The notes below the pieces were generated by a model, which was not told the origin of the DNA, did not search any database, and saw nothing but the letters and a program-made list of their open reading frames with translations. From positions 3,286,001 to 3,350,000 of the forward strand of contig NZ_CP046622.1 in assembly GCF_009755665.1 (NCBI RefSeq): DNA of 64,000 nucleotides, in the 5' to 3' direction. This document shows, in pieces, positions 29,554 to 39,049 of the stretch; position 1 is the first letter of the stretch; each line of letters begins with the position of its first letter. Position numbers and translations under genes: made by a program. The DNA comes from Variovorax paradoxus (GTDB lineage Bacteria; Pseudomonadota; Gammaproteobacteria; Burkholderiales; Burkholderiaceae_C).

Positions 29554-30336
29554 ATGCGCCTGTTTTTGCGCCACACCCTGCTCCTGCTGTGCCTCTCGGC
29601 CGCAGGCCTGAGCCATGCAGCCTGCGAGAGCGGCCTGGCCGAGCGCATGCATGCCAAGCTGTATCCGAACCGCCAGCTCGACGAGCGACTGGCCGCGTGC
29701 AAGCCTTGGCCGGCCTTTCCGGGGCGCAGCATCGTGGTGCTGCCGGTGCCGCGCGAAACCAGCAGCACGGGCGCCAAGGTGTTCGACCTGGAGTTGCTGC
29801 TCATCCAGCGCCCGGACAACGGCAATACCGAGCGCGACACCGTCATCGGTCGCGTCTTCCAGCCCGAGGCGCTCGACGAAGACAGCGCAACCGCCATTCA
29901 GGACATTCGCATCGACACCTCGCGCTATGTGCTGTCTTCCGACACGCGCGCATTCGGGCTGCGCGTGCGCTACAGGAGCACGGCGCCGGGCAGCTCGGCC
30001 GCGAGCGAAACCATTCGCCTTTACGTGCACCACGGCAGCAAGCTGCGGCAGGTGCTGCAAGAAGTAGAGCTCGACCACGACAGCGGCGAATGGGACAGCA
30101 GTTGCACCGGCCGCTTCGAGAAACTGCGCACCATGCTTTCGGTGGGCAAGTCGGCAAGCAACGGCTACGCCGACTTGCAACTCTCGCGCACGCTGGTGCA
30201 GCGCCACGCGCAAATGCAGGAAGACCTGGGCTGCACCGAGAAAGCCCTGCCCGCGCGGTTCAGCAACGTGACGCTGCGCTACGACGGCGAGCGCTACCGC
30301 GTGCCGAAGTCGCTACAGCAACAGCAGATGCCCTGA
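29554..30336 (+). CDS. Secreted protein of unknown function
   Basis: This 260-residue protein has an N-terminal signal peptide (MRLFLRHTLLLLCLSAAGLSHA) with cleavage expected before Ala23-Cys24. The hydrophobic core is followed by SHAAC, so a lipobox is possible but not canonical. The mature part has cysteines at about 24, 49, 184 and 227, suggesting disulfides. No recognised enzyme motif is seen. It lies ten bases after murI and converges on the MFS gene. The reading frame is intact and the codon use matches its neighbours. Confidence 0.72.
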   Translation: MRLFLRHTLLLLCLSAAGLSHAACESGLAERMHAKLYPNRQLDERLAACKPWPAFPGRSIVVLPVPRETSSTGAKVFDLELLLIQRPDNGNTERDTVIGRVFQPEALDEDSATAIQDIRIDTSRYVLSSDTRAFGLRVRYRSTAPGSSAASETIRLYVHHGSKLRQVLQEVELDHDSGEWDSSCTGRFEKLRTMLSVGKSASNGYADLQLSRTLVQRHAQMQEDLGCTEKALPARFSNVTLRYDGERYRVPKSLQQQQMP

Positions 30337-30346
30337 GCCGATGGCT

Positions 30347-31648
30347 CTACCGGCTGCGCAGCGCGGCTGCCCGGCCGCGCGCCATGTCGATGGGCAGCAA
30401 CAGCAGCAATCCCGCCACGAACAGCACCGCTGTCGAGAGAATGGCAATGCGCTGGTTGCCGCCCGCGGCCCATGTGATGGCGCCGAACATGAGCGGACCG
30501 ATGATGCTCGCCAGCCGCGTGGCAAAGGTCCACAGCCCGAAGAACTCTGCAAGCTGCTGCGGCGGCGCGAGGTAGCCGGTCATCGCGCGGCCGGCCGACT
30601 GGCTCGAGCCCATGGCAAGACCGGCAATGGCGGCGGCCCACCAGAAGGCGCCCTTGGTGGTTGCCATGGCCGCAATCACGCATACGGCAATCCATGCCAG
30701 CAGCGTGGCGGCCAGCGAGATCTTGTGGCCCACGCGGTCTTGCACATAGCCGAAGCTAAAGGCACCCAGCGCGGCCGCCAGGTTGAGCACGAAGATCAGC
30801 ACCATGGTCTCGCTCGCAACAAAGCCGATGACCTGCTCCGCGTAGATGGCGGCAAGCGTGATGGCCACCGCCACGCCGCCCTGGTAGAAGACGGTGCAAA
30901 TGAGCAGTTGCATGAAGTCGCGGTACGCGCGAGCTTGGCGGAAGGTTGCGCGCAGTTGCTGCCACGTGCCCGATGCCTTGGTCGCCGCCTGGGGCTGCGC
31001 GCGCTCGGGCAGCAATGCAAAAGTGGCCGAGGCTGCCGCGCCGTAGATGGCCGCCGTGATCAGCATGGTGACCGGAACGAAGTGCGATGCCGGCAGGCCT
31101 TTGGCCTGGGCCGACAGCACGTACGCCAGGCACAGGCCGAGCGCGAGCATGCCGCCGATATAGCCGAACCCCCAGCCCCATCCGCTGACCTTGCCCATTC
31201 CCTCGGCTGTTGCGAGTTCGGGCAGGAAGGCGCCGGTCAGCGACTCGCCATACGAATAGAAGGTGTTCGAGACGATCACCAGCACCATGGCGATGGCAAC
31301 GCCTTGGGTGCCCGAAAACCCGGGTGTGAGCGCGAGCGCTGCGGTTGCAACCACGCAGCCCAGCGTCGCCACGGCAAGCACGCGCTTCTTGGCTGCGCAC
31401 CGGTCGGCCCACGCACCGATGGCTGGCATCGAGAGCATGACGATGGCGTAGGAAATGCTGAGCGCTGCTGTCCATGCAAAGGCCGCCCAGGGCGCCCCCT
31501 TGGCAATGCCCCCCACGAAGTAGGCGGCAAATACGGCCGTGATGACGACGGTGGTGTAGCCCGAGTTCGCAAAGTCGTACATCGCCCAGCCGAACACCTC
31601 GCGCTTGCGCACGCCGGGGTTCAGGGCGGAGGACGGAAACAGCGCCAT
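30347..31648 (-). CDS. MFS transporter of the UMF1/Atg22-like group
   Basis: This 433-residue protein has twelve predicted transmembrane segments. Its start, KREVFGWAMYDFANSGYTTVV, is the hallmark of the UMF1 group, whose members are distantly related to yeast Atg22 amino-acid effluxers. An MFS-type loop between segments 2 and 3 is visible around GAWADRCAAKKRVLAV. The substrate is unknown; small peptides or amino acids would be a guess. It lies 42 bases downstream of the acidic unknown gene at 31691 and may share a transcript with it. Confidence 0.85.
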   Translation of the reverse strand: MALFPSSALNPGVRKREVFGWAMYDFANSGYTTVVITAVFAAYFVGGIAKGAPWAAFAWTAALSISYAIVMLSMPAIGAWADRCAAKKRVLAVATLGCVVATAALALTPGFSGTQGVAIAMVLVIVSNTFYSYGESLTGAFLPELATAEGMGKVSGWGWGFGYIGGMLALGLCLAYVLSAQAKGLPASHFVPVTMLITAAIYGAAASATFALLPERAQPQAATKASGTWQQLRATFRQARAYRDFMQLLICTVFYQGGVAVAITLAAIYAEQVIGFVASETMVLIFVLNLAAALGAFSFGYVQDRVGHKISLAATLLAWIAVCVIAAMATTKGAFWWAAAIAGLAMGSSQSAGRAMTGYLAPPQQLAEFFGLWTFATRLASIIGPLMFGAITWAAGGNQRIAILSTAVLFVAGLLLLLPIDMARGRAAALRSR

Positions 31649-31690
31649 GAGGCGTTGTCGATCAGGGCGCCGGACTTTCCGCGGAGTACG

Positions 31691-32323
31691 TCAGTGCAGG
31701 TGGCGCGGACGGCGGCCGCCGCCATGCCCACCGCCGCTGCCACTGCCGCCGGTGCCGCGCGGGCGCTTGCCGATCTCGAGCGAATTCACGAGCGCATCGA
31801 AGCGGTCGCTGAATAGGCGATCGATTTCGGAGACGACACCGCCGAGCTCCGCACCGTCGAAATGGCGCTCCATCAGGTTGACGACGTCTTCCACCAGCAA
31901 GTCGCGCTGCACCTGCATGATCGCGGCCGGATTGGGGCCGACGAACAGCATCAGGAAATCGTCGCGGGATTCTTCCTCGGGGTCGCCCTCTTCCTCGTCG
32001 AAGTCGGTGTCGTAAAACGTGACCTCGATGGCCGCCCCGCGCTCCGAGAGCTCGTTCAGCGCCATGCACATCTCGTCCAGCGCCTGGCGAAAGTCTTCGT
32101 CGCCCGGCACCGTCCAGCACATCTGGAGCATGTGGTCCTTCTGCTCGAAACGGATGCCGGGTTCTTCCTCGTAGGTGCTCGTGGCTCCGTCGGCCAGCGA
32201 CTTGGCGCCCGCATAGGCCCACAGCGGCTTGAGTGCTTCCTGGATCTGGTCGAAGCTGACGTCGGACCGCAGTGGCACGTCGCCGTGCACATGAATTTCA
32301 AATGGAGCGTTGTAACGAGGCAT
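31691..32323 (-). CDS. Acidic conserved protein of unknown function (DUF6806-like)
   Basis: This 210-residue cytoplasmic protein has an Asp/Glu-rich middle (about 103-125, FDEEEGDPEEESRDD) and a low-complexity Gly/His/Arg tail (about 190-210). The N-terminus, MPRYNAPFEIHVHGDVPLRSD, recalls the DUF6806 family, as far as memory allows. No catalytic motif is seen. It lies just downstream of tRNA-Leu(UAA), by 22 bases, and could be read from the tRNA promoter. Position between a tRNA and a transporter gives no functional clue. Confidence 0.72.
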   Translation of the reverse strand: MPRYNAPFEIHVHGDVPLRSDVSFDQIQEALKPLWAYAGAKSLADGATSTYEEEPGIRFEQKDHMLQMCWTVPGDEDFRQALDEMCMALNELSERGAAIEVTFYDTDFDEEEGDPEEESRDDFLMLFVGPNPAAIMQVQRDLLVEDVVNLMERHFDGAELGGVVSEIDRLFSDRFDALVNSLEIGKRPRGTGGSGSGGGHGGGRRPRHLH

Positions 32324-32345
32324 TGTGTGCTCCCTTGTCTAGATG

Positions 32346-32437
32346 TGGTGCCCGGAACGGGGGTCGAACCCGTATGCCCCGATTAAGGAAGCGGCGGATT
32401 TTAAGTCCGATGTGTCTACCAATTTCACCATCCGGGC
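32346..32437 (-). tRNA. tRNA-Leu(UAA)
   Basis: The minus strand folds as a class II tRNA with acceptor GCCCGGA pairing to the 3' end, an anticodon loop CTTAAAA (anticodon UAA), a long variable arm, and the T-loop GGTTCGA. The CCA end is encoded (32346-32348). Confidence 0.95.
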
Positions 32438-32467
32438 CTCGGGTTGAACATCGACGATAACCCAAAC

Positions 32468-32507
32468 AAAACGAGCCCCGGCAACGCAGGTTGGCGGGGC
32501 TCGTTTT
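32468..32507 (-). terminator. Rho-independent terminator after tRNA-Cys
   Basis: AAAACGAGCCCC and GGGGCTCGTTTT form a perfect 12-bp inverted repeat around a 16-base loop, with a T-run on either strand. It lies 35 bases downstream of tRNA-Cys and ahead of tRNA-Leu(UAA). It is symmetrical, so it could work in both directions. Confidence 0.75.
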
Positions 32508-32542
32508 CAGTGGAGGTTGGATCGAACTTGATCAGAGAGAGG

Positions 32543-32616
32543 TGGAGGCGCGACCCGGAGTCGAACCGGGCTAGACGGATTTGCAATCCGTTGCATAACC
32601 GCTTTGCTATCGCGCC
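32543..32616 (-). tRNA. tRNA-Cys(GCA)
   Basis: The minus strand gives a 74-base cloverleaf with acceptor GGCGCGA/TCGCGCC, anticodon loop TTGCAAA (anticodon GCA), T-loop GGTTCGA and encoded CCA at 32543-32545. Confidence 0.95.
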
Positions 32617-32643
32617 ACGCTGAAAAACGAAATCGAACTCGCG

Positions 32644-32672
32644 AAAAAAAGGGAAGCATTGCTTCCCTTTTT
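32644..32672 (-). terminator. Terminator between tRNA-Gly and tRNA-Cys
   Basis: A seven-base A-run, the stem GGGAAGC/GCTTCCC with an ATT loop and a five-base T-run make a compact bidirectional terminator, only seven bases from the 3' end of tRNA-Gly. Confidence 0.75.
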
Positions 32673-32679
32673 CAAAAAC

Positions 32680-32755
32680 TGGAGCGGGAAAAGAGTCTCG
32701 AACTCTCGACCTCAACCTTGGCAAGGTTGCGCTCTACCAACTGAGCTATTCCCGC
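32680..32755 (-). tRNA. tRNA-Gly(GCC)
   Basis: The minus strand gives a 76-base cloverleaf with acceptor GCGGGAA/TTCCCGC, D-arm AGCTCAGTTGGTAGAGC, anticodon loop TTGCCAA (anticodon GCC), T-loop AGTTCGA and encoded CCA at 32680-32682. Confidence 0.96.
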
Positions 32756-32769
32756 GTTTCGAGCCTCGA

Positions 32770-32799
32770 ATTATAGAACACTTTTTCGGGGCCCGGCAA
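32770..32799 (-). promoter_or_regulatory. Promoter of tRNA-Gly
   Basis: On the minus strand TTGCCG (32794-32799) and a perfect TATAAT (32770-32775) are 18 bases apart. The -10 element ends 14 bases before the mature tRNA-Gly 5' end. Confidence 0.6.
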
Positions 32800-32809
32800 G
32801 TTTTGCCAA

Positions 32810-35248
32810 TCAATGTTTGACAGAACCTTCGGAAGCGCGCGCTTCGCGCTGCTTGGCCAGCTCTGCCACGGCGGCGGCGGAGGCCGCAACTTCTTCGTCG
32901 GACAGCGGCTCCGGCATTTTCTCGAGCGCGATTTCCAGGACCTTGTCGATCCACTTCACAGGCACGATCTCGAGGCCGTTCTTCACGTTCTCGGGAATGT
33001 CCTGCAGGTCTTTCGCGTTCTCTTCGGGAATGAGCACGGTCTTGATGCCGCCGCGCAATGCCGCCAGCAGTTTTTCCTTCAACCCACCGATGGCCGTGAC
33101 CTCGCCGCGCAGCGTGATCTCGCCGGTCATCGCGACGTCGGCACGCACGGGAATGCCCGTGAGCGCCGAGACGAAGGCCGTCGTCATGGCGGCACCCGCG
33201 CTCGGGCCGTCCTTGGGCGTTGCGCCGTCGGGCACGTGGATGTGGATGTCGCGCTTCTCGAAGATCTCGTCCTTGATGCCCAGGCGGCGCGAGCGGCTGC
33301 GCACCACGGTGCGCGCGGCCTCGACCGATTCCTTCATCACGTCACCGAGCGAACCCGTGCGGCTGATCACGCCCTTGCCCGGCATGGTGACAGCCTCGAT
33401 GGTGAGCAGGTCGCCGCCGACCTCGGTCCACGCGAGGCCGACCACCTGGCCGACCTGGTTCTGCTTCTCGGCCAGGCCGAAGCTGTACTTGCGCACACCG
33501 AGGAAGTCGTTGAGGTTGGCACCGTCGACGGTCACCTTCGGTGTGAGTTGCTTGAGCAGGAGGCCCTTCACCACCTTGCGGCAGATCTTGGAGAGTTCGC
33601 GCTCGAGCGAACGCACGCCGGCTTCACGCGTGTAGTAGCGCACGATGTCGCGCACGGCCTCTTCGGTGACGAGCAGCTCGTCTTCTTTCACGCCGTTGTT
33701 CTTCATCTGCTTGGGCAGCAGGTACTTGATCGCGATGTTGGTCTTCTCGTCCTCGGTGTAGCCCGAGAGGCGAATGACTTCCATCCGGTCGAGCAGCGCC
33801 GGCGGAATGTTCATCGAGTTCGAGGTGGCCACGAACATCACATCGGAAAGGTCGAAGTCGACCTCGACGTAGTGGTCGCCGAAGGTGTGGTTCTGCTCCG
33901 GGTCGAGCACCTCGAGCAGCGCGCTCGAAGGATCGCCGCGGAAGTCGGTGCCCAGCTTGTCGATTTCGTCGAGCAGGAACAGCGGGTTGCGCGTGCCGAT
34001 CTTGTTCAGCCCCTGCAGCACCTTGCCCGGCAGCGCGCCGATGTAGGTGCGGCGGTGGCCGCGGATCTCGGCTTCATCGCGCATGCCGCCGAGCGCCATG
34101 CGGGTGTACTTGCGGCCGGTCGCCTTGGCGATCGACTGCCCGAGCGAGGTCTTGCCCACGCCGGGCGGGCCCACGAGGCACAGGATGGGCGCCTTGACCT
34201 TGTCTACGCGCTGCTGCACCGCGAGATATTCGAGGATGCGGTCCTTGACCTTTTCAAGGCCGTAGTGGTCGGCATTGAGCACGGCCTCGGCATTGGCCAG
34301 GTCGTGCTTGATCTTGGTCTTCTTGCTCCAGGGCAAGCCCACCAGCACGTCGATGTAGTTGCGCACCACGGTGGCTTCGGCCGACATGGGCGACATGAGC
34401 TTGAGCTTCTTGAGCTCGCCTTCGGCCTTCTTCAGCGCGTCCTTGGGCATCTTGGCGAGCTTGATCTTTTTCTCGATCTCCTCGATGTCCGCGCCCTCTT
34501 CGCCTTCGCCGAGCTCCTTCTGGATCGCCTTGACCTGCTCGTTGAGGTAGAAGTCGCGCTGGTTCTTTTCCATCTGGCGCTTCACACGCCCGCGGATCTT
34601 CTTGTCGACATTGAGGATGTCGACCTCGCGTTCGAGCTGGCCGAACAGGTTTTCAAGACGCGACTTCACGTCGTCCAGGTCGAGCACGGCCTGCTTGTTG
34701 TCCAGCTTGAGCGGCAGGTGCGCCGCAATGGTGTCGGCCAGGCGACCCGGATCGTCGATGCTCGAGATCGAGGTGAGGATCTCGGGCGGGATCTTCTTGT
34801 TCAGCTTGACGTACTGGTCGAACTGTTGCATCACGGCGCGACGCAGCGCCTCGACCTCGGTGCCCTTCTCGCCGCCTTCGGGCGCCTCGACGGGCGTCAC
34901 GTTGGCCGTGAAGTGGGTTTCACCGTCGTCGATGCGGTTAACGCGCGCACGCTGCTGGCCCTCGACCAGCACCTTCACGGTGCCGTCGGGCAGCTTGAGC
35001 ATCTGCAAAATGGTGGAGACGCAGCCCACCTCGAACATGTCCTCGACCGAGGGTTCGTCCTTGGCGGCGGCTTTCTGCGCCACCAGCATGATGCGGCGTT
35101 CGGCTTCCATGGCCAACTCGAGCGCCTTGATGCTCTTGGGGCGACCCACGAACAGCGGGATCACCATGTGGGGGAACACGACGACGTCGCGCAGCGGCAG
35201 CAGCGGCAGGTCGATCGCGTCGGCAGGCAGGGGGGTATGACCGGACAT
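32810..35248 (-). CDS. lon: ATP-dependent protease Lon
   Basis: This 812-residue LonA protease degrades misfolded and regulatory proteins in the cytosol. It has the N-terminal substrate domain (about 10-210), a coiled-coil linker, the AAA+ domain with Walker [10 protein letters not shown] and Walker [12 protein letters not shown], and the C-terminal protease domain. The catalytic dyad is Ser683 in [11 protein letters not shown] and Lys726 in [10 protein letters not shown], spaced as in the enteric enzyme. The ATG at 35248 has AAAGGA five bases upstream. It follows clpX on the same strand but is separated from it by 130 bases with its own likely promoter. Confidence 0.97.
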   Translation of the reverse strand: MSGHTPLPADAIDLPLLPLRDVVVFPHMVIPLFVGRPKSIKALELAMEAERRIMLVAQKAAAKDEPSVEDMFEVGCVSTILQMLKLPDGTVKVLVEGQQRARVNRIDDGETHFTANVTPVEAPEGGEKGTEVEALRRAVMQQFDQYVKLNKKIPPEILTSISSIDDPGRLADTIAAHLPLKLDNKQAVLDLDDVKSRLENLFGQLEREVDILNVDKKIRGRVKRQMEKNQRDFYLNEQVKAIQKELGEGEEGADIEEIEKKIKLAKMPKDALKKAEGELKKLKLMSPMSAEATVVRNYIDVLVGLPWSKKTKIKHDLANAEAVLNADHYGLEKVKDRILEYLAVQQRVDKVKAPILCLVGPPGVGKTSLGQSIAKATGRKYTRMALGGMRDEAEIRGHRRTYIGALPGKVLQGLNKIGTRNPLFLLDEIDKLGTDFRGDPSSALLEVLDPEQNHTFGDHYVEVDFDLSDVMFVATSNSMNIPPALLDRMEVIRLSGYTEDEKTNIAIKYLLPKQMKNNGVKEDELLVTEEAVRDIVRYYTREAGVRSLERELSKICRKVVKGLLLKQLTPKVTVDGANLNDFLGVRKYSFGLAEKQNQVGQVVGLAWTEVGGDLLTIEAVTMPGKGVISRTGSLGDVMKESVEAARTVVRSRSRRLGIKDEIFEKRDIHIHVPDGATPKDGPSAGAAMTTAFVSALTGIPVRADVAMTGEITLRGEVTAIGGLKEKLLAALRGGIKTVLIPEENAKDLQDIPENVKNGLEIVPVKWIDKVLEIALEKMPEPLSDEEVAASAAAVAELAKQREARASEGSVKH

Positions 35249-35325
35249 GAATATCCTTTGATTGATCAGGCAAAGATGGATGGGTGTTGGGGCATTTCAA
35301 GCCCGCGCACCCGGTCTTTGTCGAA

Positions 35326-35359
35326 GGCGCCGGAAGCTTTGGTGAAAAGAGCCGGCGCC
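35326..35359 (-). repeat. Perfect inverted repeat in the clpX-lon gap
   Basis: GGCGCCGG (35326-35333) and CCGGCGCC (35352-35359) flank an 18-base AT-rich spacer, 20 bases beyond the clpX stop. It may form a hairpin acting as a weak clpX terminator or mRNA 3' end. There is no T-run. Confidence 0.35.
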
Positions 35360-35378
35360 GCGTTCATTCAAGCCTCGC

Positions 35379-36644
35379 TCAAGCCTTCTTGGCCGCTTCC
35401 CGGTACACGAGCAGCGGCGGCTTGTTTTCATCAATTGTGGATTCTTCGACCACAACCTTGTCGACGTTGGTGGCATTCGGGAGCTCGAACATGGTGTCGA
35501 TGAGCGACTGTTCGAGGATCGAACGCAAGCCCCGTGCCCCGGTCTTGCGGGCCAGCGCCTTGCGGGCAATGGCCTTGAGCGCCGCGGGACGGATCTCGAG
35601 GTCGACACCTTCCATTTGCAGCAGCTTGGTGAACTGCTTGACCACCGCGTTCTTGGGCTCGGTCAGGATCTGCACCAGCGCGTCTTCGCTGAGCTCGGCC
35701 AGCGACGCCACCACGGGCATGCGGCCCACGAGCTCGGGAATCAGGCCGAACTTGATCAGGTCTTCAGGCTCGACCTCGCGGAACACCTCGGTGATGCTGC
35801 GCTGCGCCTTGCTCTTGACCGAGGCGCCAAAGCCAATGCCAGAAGCCTCGGTGCGGTTTTCAATGACCTTCTCGAGGCCGGCAAACGCGCCGCCGCAGAT
35901 GAACAGGATGTTGGTCGTGTCGATCTGCAGGAAATCCTGGTTCGGGTGCTTGCGCCCGCCTTGCGGCGGCACGCTGGCCATGGTGCCTTCGATGAGCTTC
36001 AGCAGCGCCTGCTGCACGCCCTCGCCCGACACGTCGCGCGTGATGGAAGGGTTGTCCGACTTGCGCGAGATCTTGTCGATCTCGTCGATGTAGACGATGC
36101 CGCGCTGGGCGCGCTCGACTTCGTAGTTGCAGCTTTGCAGCAGCTTCTGGATGATGTTTTCGACGTCTTCGCCCACATAGCCCGCTTCGGTGAGCGTGGT
36201 GGCGTCGGCCATGACGAAGGGCACGTCGAGCATGCGCGCGAGGGTTTGCGCGAGCAGTGTCTTGCCCGAGCCCGTGGGGCCGATCAAGAGGATGTTGCTC
36301 TTGCTGAGCTCGACGTCCTCGCCCTTGGCCTTTTCCTTATGGCGCAGGCGCTTGTAGTGGTTGTAGACCGCCACCGACAGCATGCGCTTGGCCGGCTCCT
36401 GGCCGATCACGTAGTTGTCGAGGTTGGTCTTGATCTCCAACGGCGTGGGCAGGTCGCTGCGCGCCTCGCGCGCCTCTTCACCGGCCGGGAGCTCGTCGCG
36501 GATGATTTCGTTGCAAAGGTCGATGCACTCGTCGCAGATGAAGACCGAAGGGCCCGCGATCAGCTTTTTGACCTCATGCTGGCTCTTGCCGCAGAACGAG
36601 CAATAAAGCGTTTTTTCGCTGGAAGAGCCTTTTTTTTCGGCCAT
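35379..36644 (-). CDS. clpX: ClpX, ATPase subunit of the ClpXP protease
   Basis: This 421-residue AAA+ unfoldase recognises, unfolds and feeds substrates to ClpP. The N-terminal zinc-binding domain has Cys15, Cys18, Cys37 and Cys40 (YCSFCGK and [10 protein letters not shown]). Walker A is [12 protein letters not shown], Walker B is [11 protein letters not shown], and the ClpP-docking type loop lies around [11 protein letters not shown]. The ATG at 36644 (MAEKKGSSS) gives the normal length; the in-frame extension to 36689 is not needed. It is 120 bases downstream of clpP, with a terminator in between. Confidence 0.97.
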   Translation of the reverse strand: MAEKKGSSSEKTLYCSFCGKSQHEVKKLIAGPSVFICDECIDLCNEIIRDELPAGEEAREARSDLPTPLEIKTNLDNYVIGQEPAKRMLSVAVYNHYKRLRHKEKAKGEDVELSKSNILLIGPTGSGKTLLAQTLARMLDVPFVMADATTLTEAGYVGEDVENIIQKLLQSCNYEVERAQRGIVYIDEIDKISRKSDNPSITRDVSGEGVQQALLKLIEGTMASVPPQGGRKHPNQDFLQIDTTNILFICGGAFAGLEKVIENRTEASGIGFGASVKSKAQRSITEVFREVEPEDLIKFGLIPELVGRMPVVASLAELSEDALVQILTEPKNAVVKQFTKLLQMEGVDLEIRPAALKAIARKALARKTGARGLRSILEQSLIDTMFELPNATNVDKVVVEESTIDENKPPLLVYREAAKKA

Positions 36645-36686
36645 GGACAGGTGCCTCGTTAACGGGGTAGGACAATGATAACTAAA

Positions 36687-36719
36687 CAAAAACGGCGTTT
36701 CCCGTGGGGAAAACGCCGT
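36687..36719 (-). terminator. Terminator between clpP and clpX
   Basis: On the minus strand a stem built from the ACGGCGTTT and AAACGCCGT arms, with CCC/GGG at the top, is followed by a T-run (TTTTTGTTTAG). It would end part of the clpP transcripts before clpX. Confidence 0.7.
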
Positions 36720-36764
36720 CTTTGCCTTTTTGGCGCCACCGGCGCCGTGGCGCGGGCTGGTTGA

Positions 36765-37373
36765 TCAGCTGCGCTTTGCAATGACCTGGTCGACCAGGCC
36801 GTAATCCTTGGCTTCGTCGGCTGTCAGGAAATAGTCGCGTTCGGTGTCCGACTTGACTTTTTCCAGCGGCTGGCCGGTGCGGTCGGCCAGGATGCGGTTC
36901 ATCTGGTCCTTGGTGCGCAGGATGTCGCGGGCATGGATTTCGATGTCCGTGGCCTGGCCGCGCGCGCCGCCGAGCACCTGGTGGATCATGATCTTCGAAT
37001 TGGGCAGCGAGAAACGCTTGCCCTTTTCGCCAGCCGCCAGCAAAAAGGCGCCCATGCTGGCCGCAAAGCCGATGCACATGGTGGAAACGTCGGGCTTGAT
37101 GAACTGCATGGTGTCGTAAATCGCCATGCCGGCGCTCACGCTGCCGCCCGGGGAATTGATGTAGAACGAAATATCCTTGTCCGGATTCTCGCTCTCGAGG
37201 AACAGCAGCTGCGCCACAACGAGGTTGGCCGTCTGGTCGTTCACTTCGCCCACCAGGAAAATGATGCGCTCCTTGAGGAGACGCGAATAAATGTCGTAAG
37301 ACCGCTCGCCGCGACCCGACTGCTCGATGACCATCGGGATCATGCCGAGGGCCTTGGTATCCTGTGCGCTCAT
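36765..37373 (-). CDS. clpP: ClpP protease subunit
   Basis: This 202-residue serine protease subunit forms the tetradecameric barrel of ClpXP and ClpAP. The catalytic triad is Ser106 (GFAASMGAF), His131 ([10 protein letters not shown]) and Asp180 (SDTERDYF), and the substrate strand block [11 protein letters not shown] is intact. I chose the ATG at 37373 ([11 protein letters not shown]), which gives the normal short N-terminus; the longer frame to 37466 overlaps the tig-clpP hairpin. It follows tig by 124 bases. Confidence 0.97.
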   Translation of the reverse strand: MSAQDTKALGMIPMVIEQSGRGERSYDIYSRLLKERIIFLVGEVNDQTANLVVAQLLFLESENPDKDISFYINSPGGSVSAGMAIYDTMQFIKPDVSTMCIGFAASMGAFLLAAGEKGKRFSLPNSKIMIHQVLGGARGQATDIEIHARDILRTKDQMNRILADRTGQPLEKVKSDTERDYFLTADEAKDYGLVDQVIAKRS

Positions 37374-37433
37374 TGATTTGCTCTCCGGAAAAGGGTTCGT
37401 TCGCTGTTCGAATTTAACTGTACGCCTGAGTGA

Positions 37434-37467
37434 AATGGGGCTCGTGCCGTAAAGCACAAGCCCCATT
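37434..37467 (-). terminator. Hairpin between tig and clpP
   Basis: AATGGGGCTCGTGC and GCACAAGCCCCATT pair over 14 bp with one mismatch around a 6-base loop, 30 bases beyond the tig stop. The following minus-strand sequence is only modestly T-rich, so it may attenuate rather than fully stop transcription into clpP. Confidence 0.5.
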
Positions 37468-37497
37468 GGCGTTGCGGGCGGCGGCGCAGGCCGGCGC

Positions 37498-38814
37498 TTA
37501 GCCTTGCTGCTGAGCCATCAGTTCGTCGAACGACACCGACTTTTCGTTGACCTTGGCCTTGCTGAGCACGAATTCGGTCACGTTGTTTTCGATGACGACC
37601 GCCTCGACTTCGGCCAGGCGGTTGTTGTCGCTGAAATACCAGCGCACGACGTCGGCCGGCTTTTCATAGCTGGCGGCCAGCTCGTCGATGTGGGCCTTGA
37701 TCTGCTCGGGCTTGGCCTGCAGGTTGTTGGCACGCACCAGTTCGGCCACCACCAGGCCCAGGCGCACACGGCGCTCGGCTTGCGGGCGGAACACTTCTTC
37801 GGGAATCGGAGCCTTGTCGGCGTCCTTGATGCCGCGCTGCTTGAGCTCGGCGCGGGCGCCTTCGATCATGCGGTTCACTTCGGACTGCACGCTGGCGTTG
37901 GGCAGGTCGAGCTCGGCGTTGGCCACCAGCGCGTCCATCACGGCGTTCTTGTTGCGGGCCAGCAGGCGGAACTTGACTTCGCGCTCGAGGTTCTTCTTGA
38001 TATCGGCGCGCAGGCCTTCCACCGTGGCTTCGGCAATGCCGAGCGACTTGGCGAGCTGTTCGTTGACTTCAGGCAGGTGCGAAGCCTCGATCTTCTTCAC
38101 GGTGACCATGAAGTCGGCTTGCTTGCCGGCCACGTCCTTGCCATGGTAGTCGGCCGGGAACGAAAGCGGGAAGGTGCGGCTGTCGCCGGCCTTCATGCCG
38201 CGCACCGCGTCTTCGAATTCCTTCAGCATCTGGCCTTCGCCGACGATGAACTGGAAGTCTTCGGCCTTGCCACCCTGGAAGGTCTCGCCGTCGATCTTGC
38301 CTTCGAAGTCGACCGTCACGCGGTCGTTGTCTTGCGCCACGGCGTCTTGTGCGCGCTGCGCGAAGGTGCGGCGCTGCTTGCGCAGGATGTCGAGCGTCTT
38401 GTCGATGGCGTCGTCGCCCACTTCGGCCGAGAGCTTCTCGACTTCGGCACCCGACAGGTCCTTGATCTTGACTTCGGGGAACACCTCGAACACCGCGTCG
38501 AAGGCGAGCTGGCCTTCGGGCGACTCTTCCTTCTCGGTAATGCGGGGTTGGCCGGCCACGCGCAGCTTGGCTTCGTTGGCGGCTTGCGAGAAAGCCTCAC
38601 CGACCTTGTCGTTCATGACTTCGTAGTGGACCGAATAGCCGTAGCGCTGGGCCACGACGTTCATTGGCACCTTGCCGGGACGAAAGCCATCCATCTTGAC
38701 GGTGCGCGCGAGCTTCTTGAGGCGCGAATCGACTTCGGACTGGATGGTGCCGACCGGCAGGGTCAGCGTGATCTTGCGTTCGAGCTTCTCGAGAGTTTCA
38801 ACGGTCACGGTCAT
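37498..38814 (-). CDS. tig: Trigger factor, ribosome-associated chaperone and prolyl isomerase
   Basis: This 438-residue chaperone binds the ribosome exit tunnel. The N-terminal ribosome-binding domain contains the signature [12 protein letters not shown] (residues 44-55). The FKBP-type prolyl isomerase domain (about 160-245) shows [33 protein letters not shown] in three blocks. The helical C-terminal arms fill the rest. Start and length are typical. It opens the tig-clpP-clpX-lon protein quality-control block and lies just downstream of tRNA-Leu(UAG). Confidence 0.96.
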   Translation of the reverse strand: MTVTVETLEKLERKITLTLPVGTIQSEVDSRLKKLARTVKMDGFRPGKVPMNVVAQRYGYSVHYEVMNDKVGEAFSQAANEAKLRVAGQPRITEKEESPEGQLAFDAVFEVFPEVKIKDLSGAEVEKLSAEVGDDAIDKTLDILRKQRRTFAQRAQDAVAQDNDRVTVDFEGKIDGETFQGGKAEDFQFIVGEGQMLKEFEDAVRGMKAGDSRTFPLSFPADYHGKDVAGKQADFMVTVKKIEASHLPEVNEQLAKSLGIAEATVEGLRADIKKNLEREVKFRLLARNKNAVMDALVANAELDLPNASVQSEVNRMIEGARAELKQRGIKDADKAPIPEEVFRPQAERRVRLGLVVAELVRANNLQAKPEQIKAHIDELAASYEKPADVVRWYFSDNNRLAEVEAVVIENNVTEFVLSKAKVNEKSVSFDELMAQQQG

Positions 38815-38840
38815 GGTGTCTTCCTTGTGAGGGGTGTGGC

Positions 38841-38927
38841 TGGTGCGCGGGGCCGGACTCGAACCGGCACGTTCTTGCGAACGTCAGGACCTAAACCTGG
38901 TGCGTCTACCAATTTCGCCACCCGCGC
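38841..38927 (-). tRNA. tRNA-Leu(UAG)
   Basis: The minus strand gives an 87-base class II tRNA with acceptor GCGCGGG/CCCGCGC, anticodon loop TTTAGGT (anticodon UAG), a long variable arm, T-loop GGTTCGA and encoded CCA at 38841-38843. It sits 26 bases upstream of tig. Confidence 0.95.
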
Positions 38928-38953
38928 TTGCCAAATTTTTCAGGTGAATGCAA

Positions 38954-39028
38954 AGGCGGACGGCCTTGGTGCCACAGGTATTCGATATCGCCGATGTCGA
39001 ATACCCGCCGCCCAAAGACCGTCCGCCT
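38954..39028. repeat. 75-bp nested palindrome between tRNA-Leu and the RND operon
   Basis: The outer arms AGGCGGACGG (38954-38963) and CCGTCCGCCT (39019-39028) pair perfectly. TTGG (38966-38969) pairs with CCAA (39012-39015). The inner arms at 38977-38989 and 38993-39005 pair over 13 bp with one mismatch, closing on a 3-base loop. As RNA on the minus strand it could terminate the efflux operon, but it is much longer and more bipartite than a normal terminator and ends in a mixed sequence rather than a T-run. Confidence 0.7.
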
Positions 39029-39049
39029 GAAATCGGTCAACCGCGTATT

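Noticed and set aside
31605..32015. Plus-strand open frames opposite the acidic unknown protein
   Set aside because: They show Arg/Ser-rich composition typical of antisense frames. The minus-strand frame has normal composition and start.
32813..35503. An 896-codon plus-strand open frame opposite lon
   Set aside because: It is a shadow frame. lon has intact AAA+ and protease motifs.
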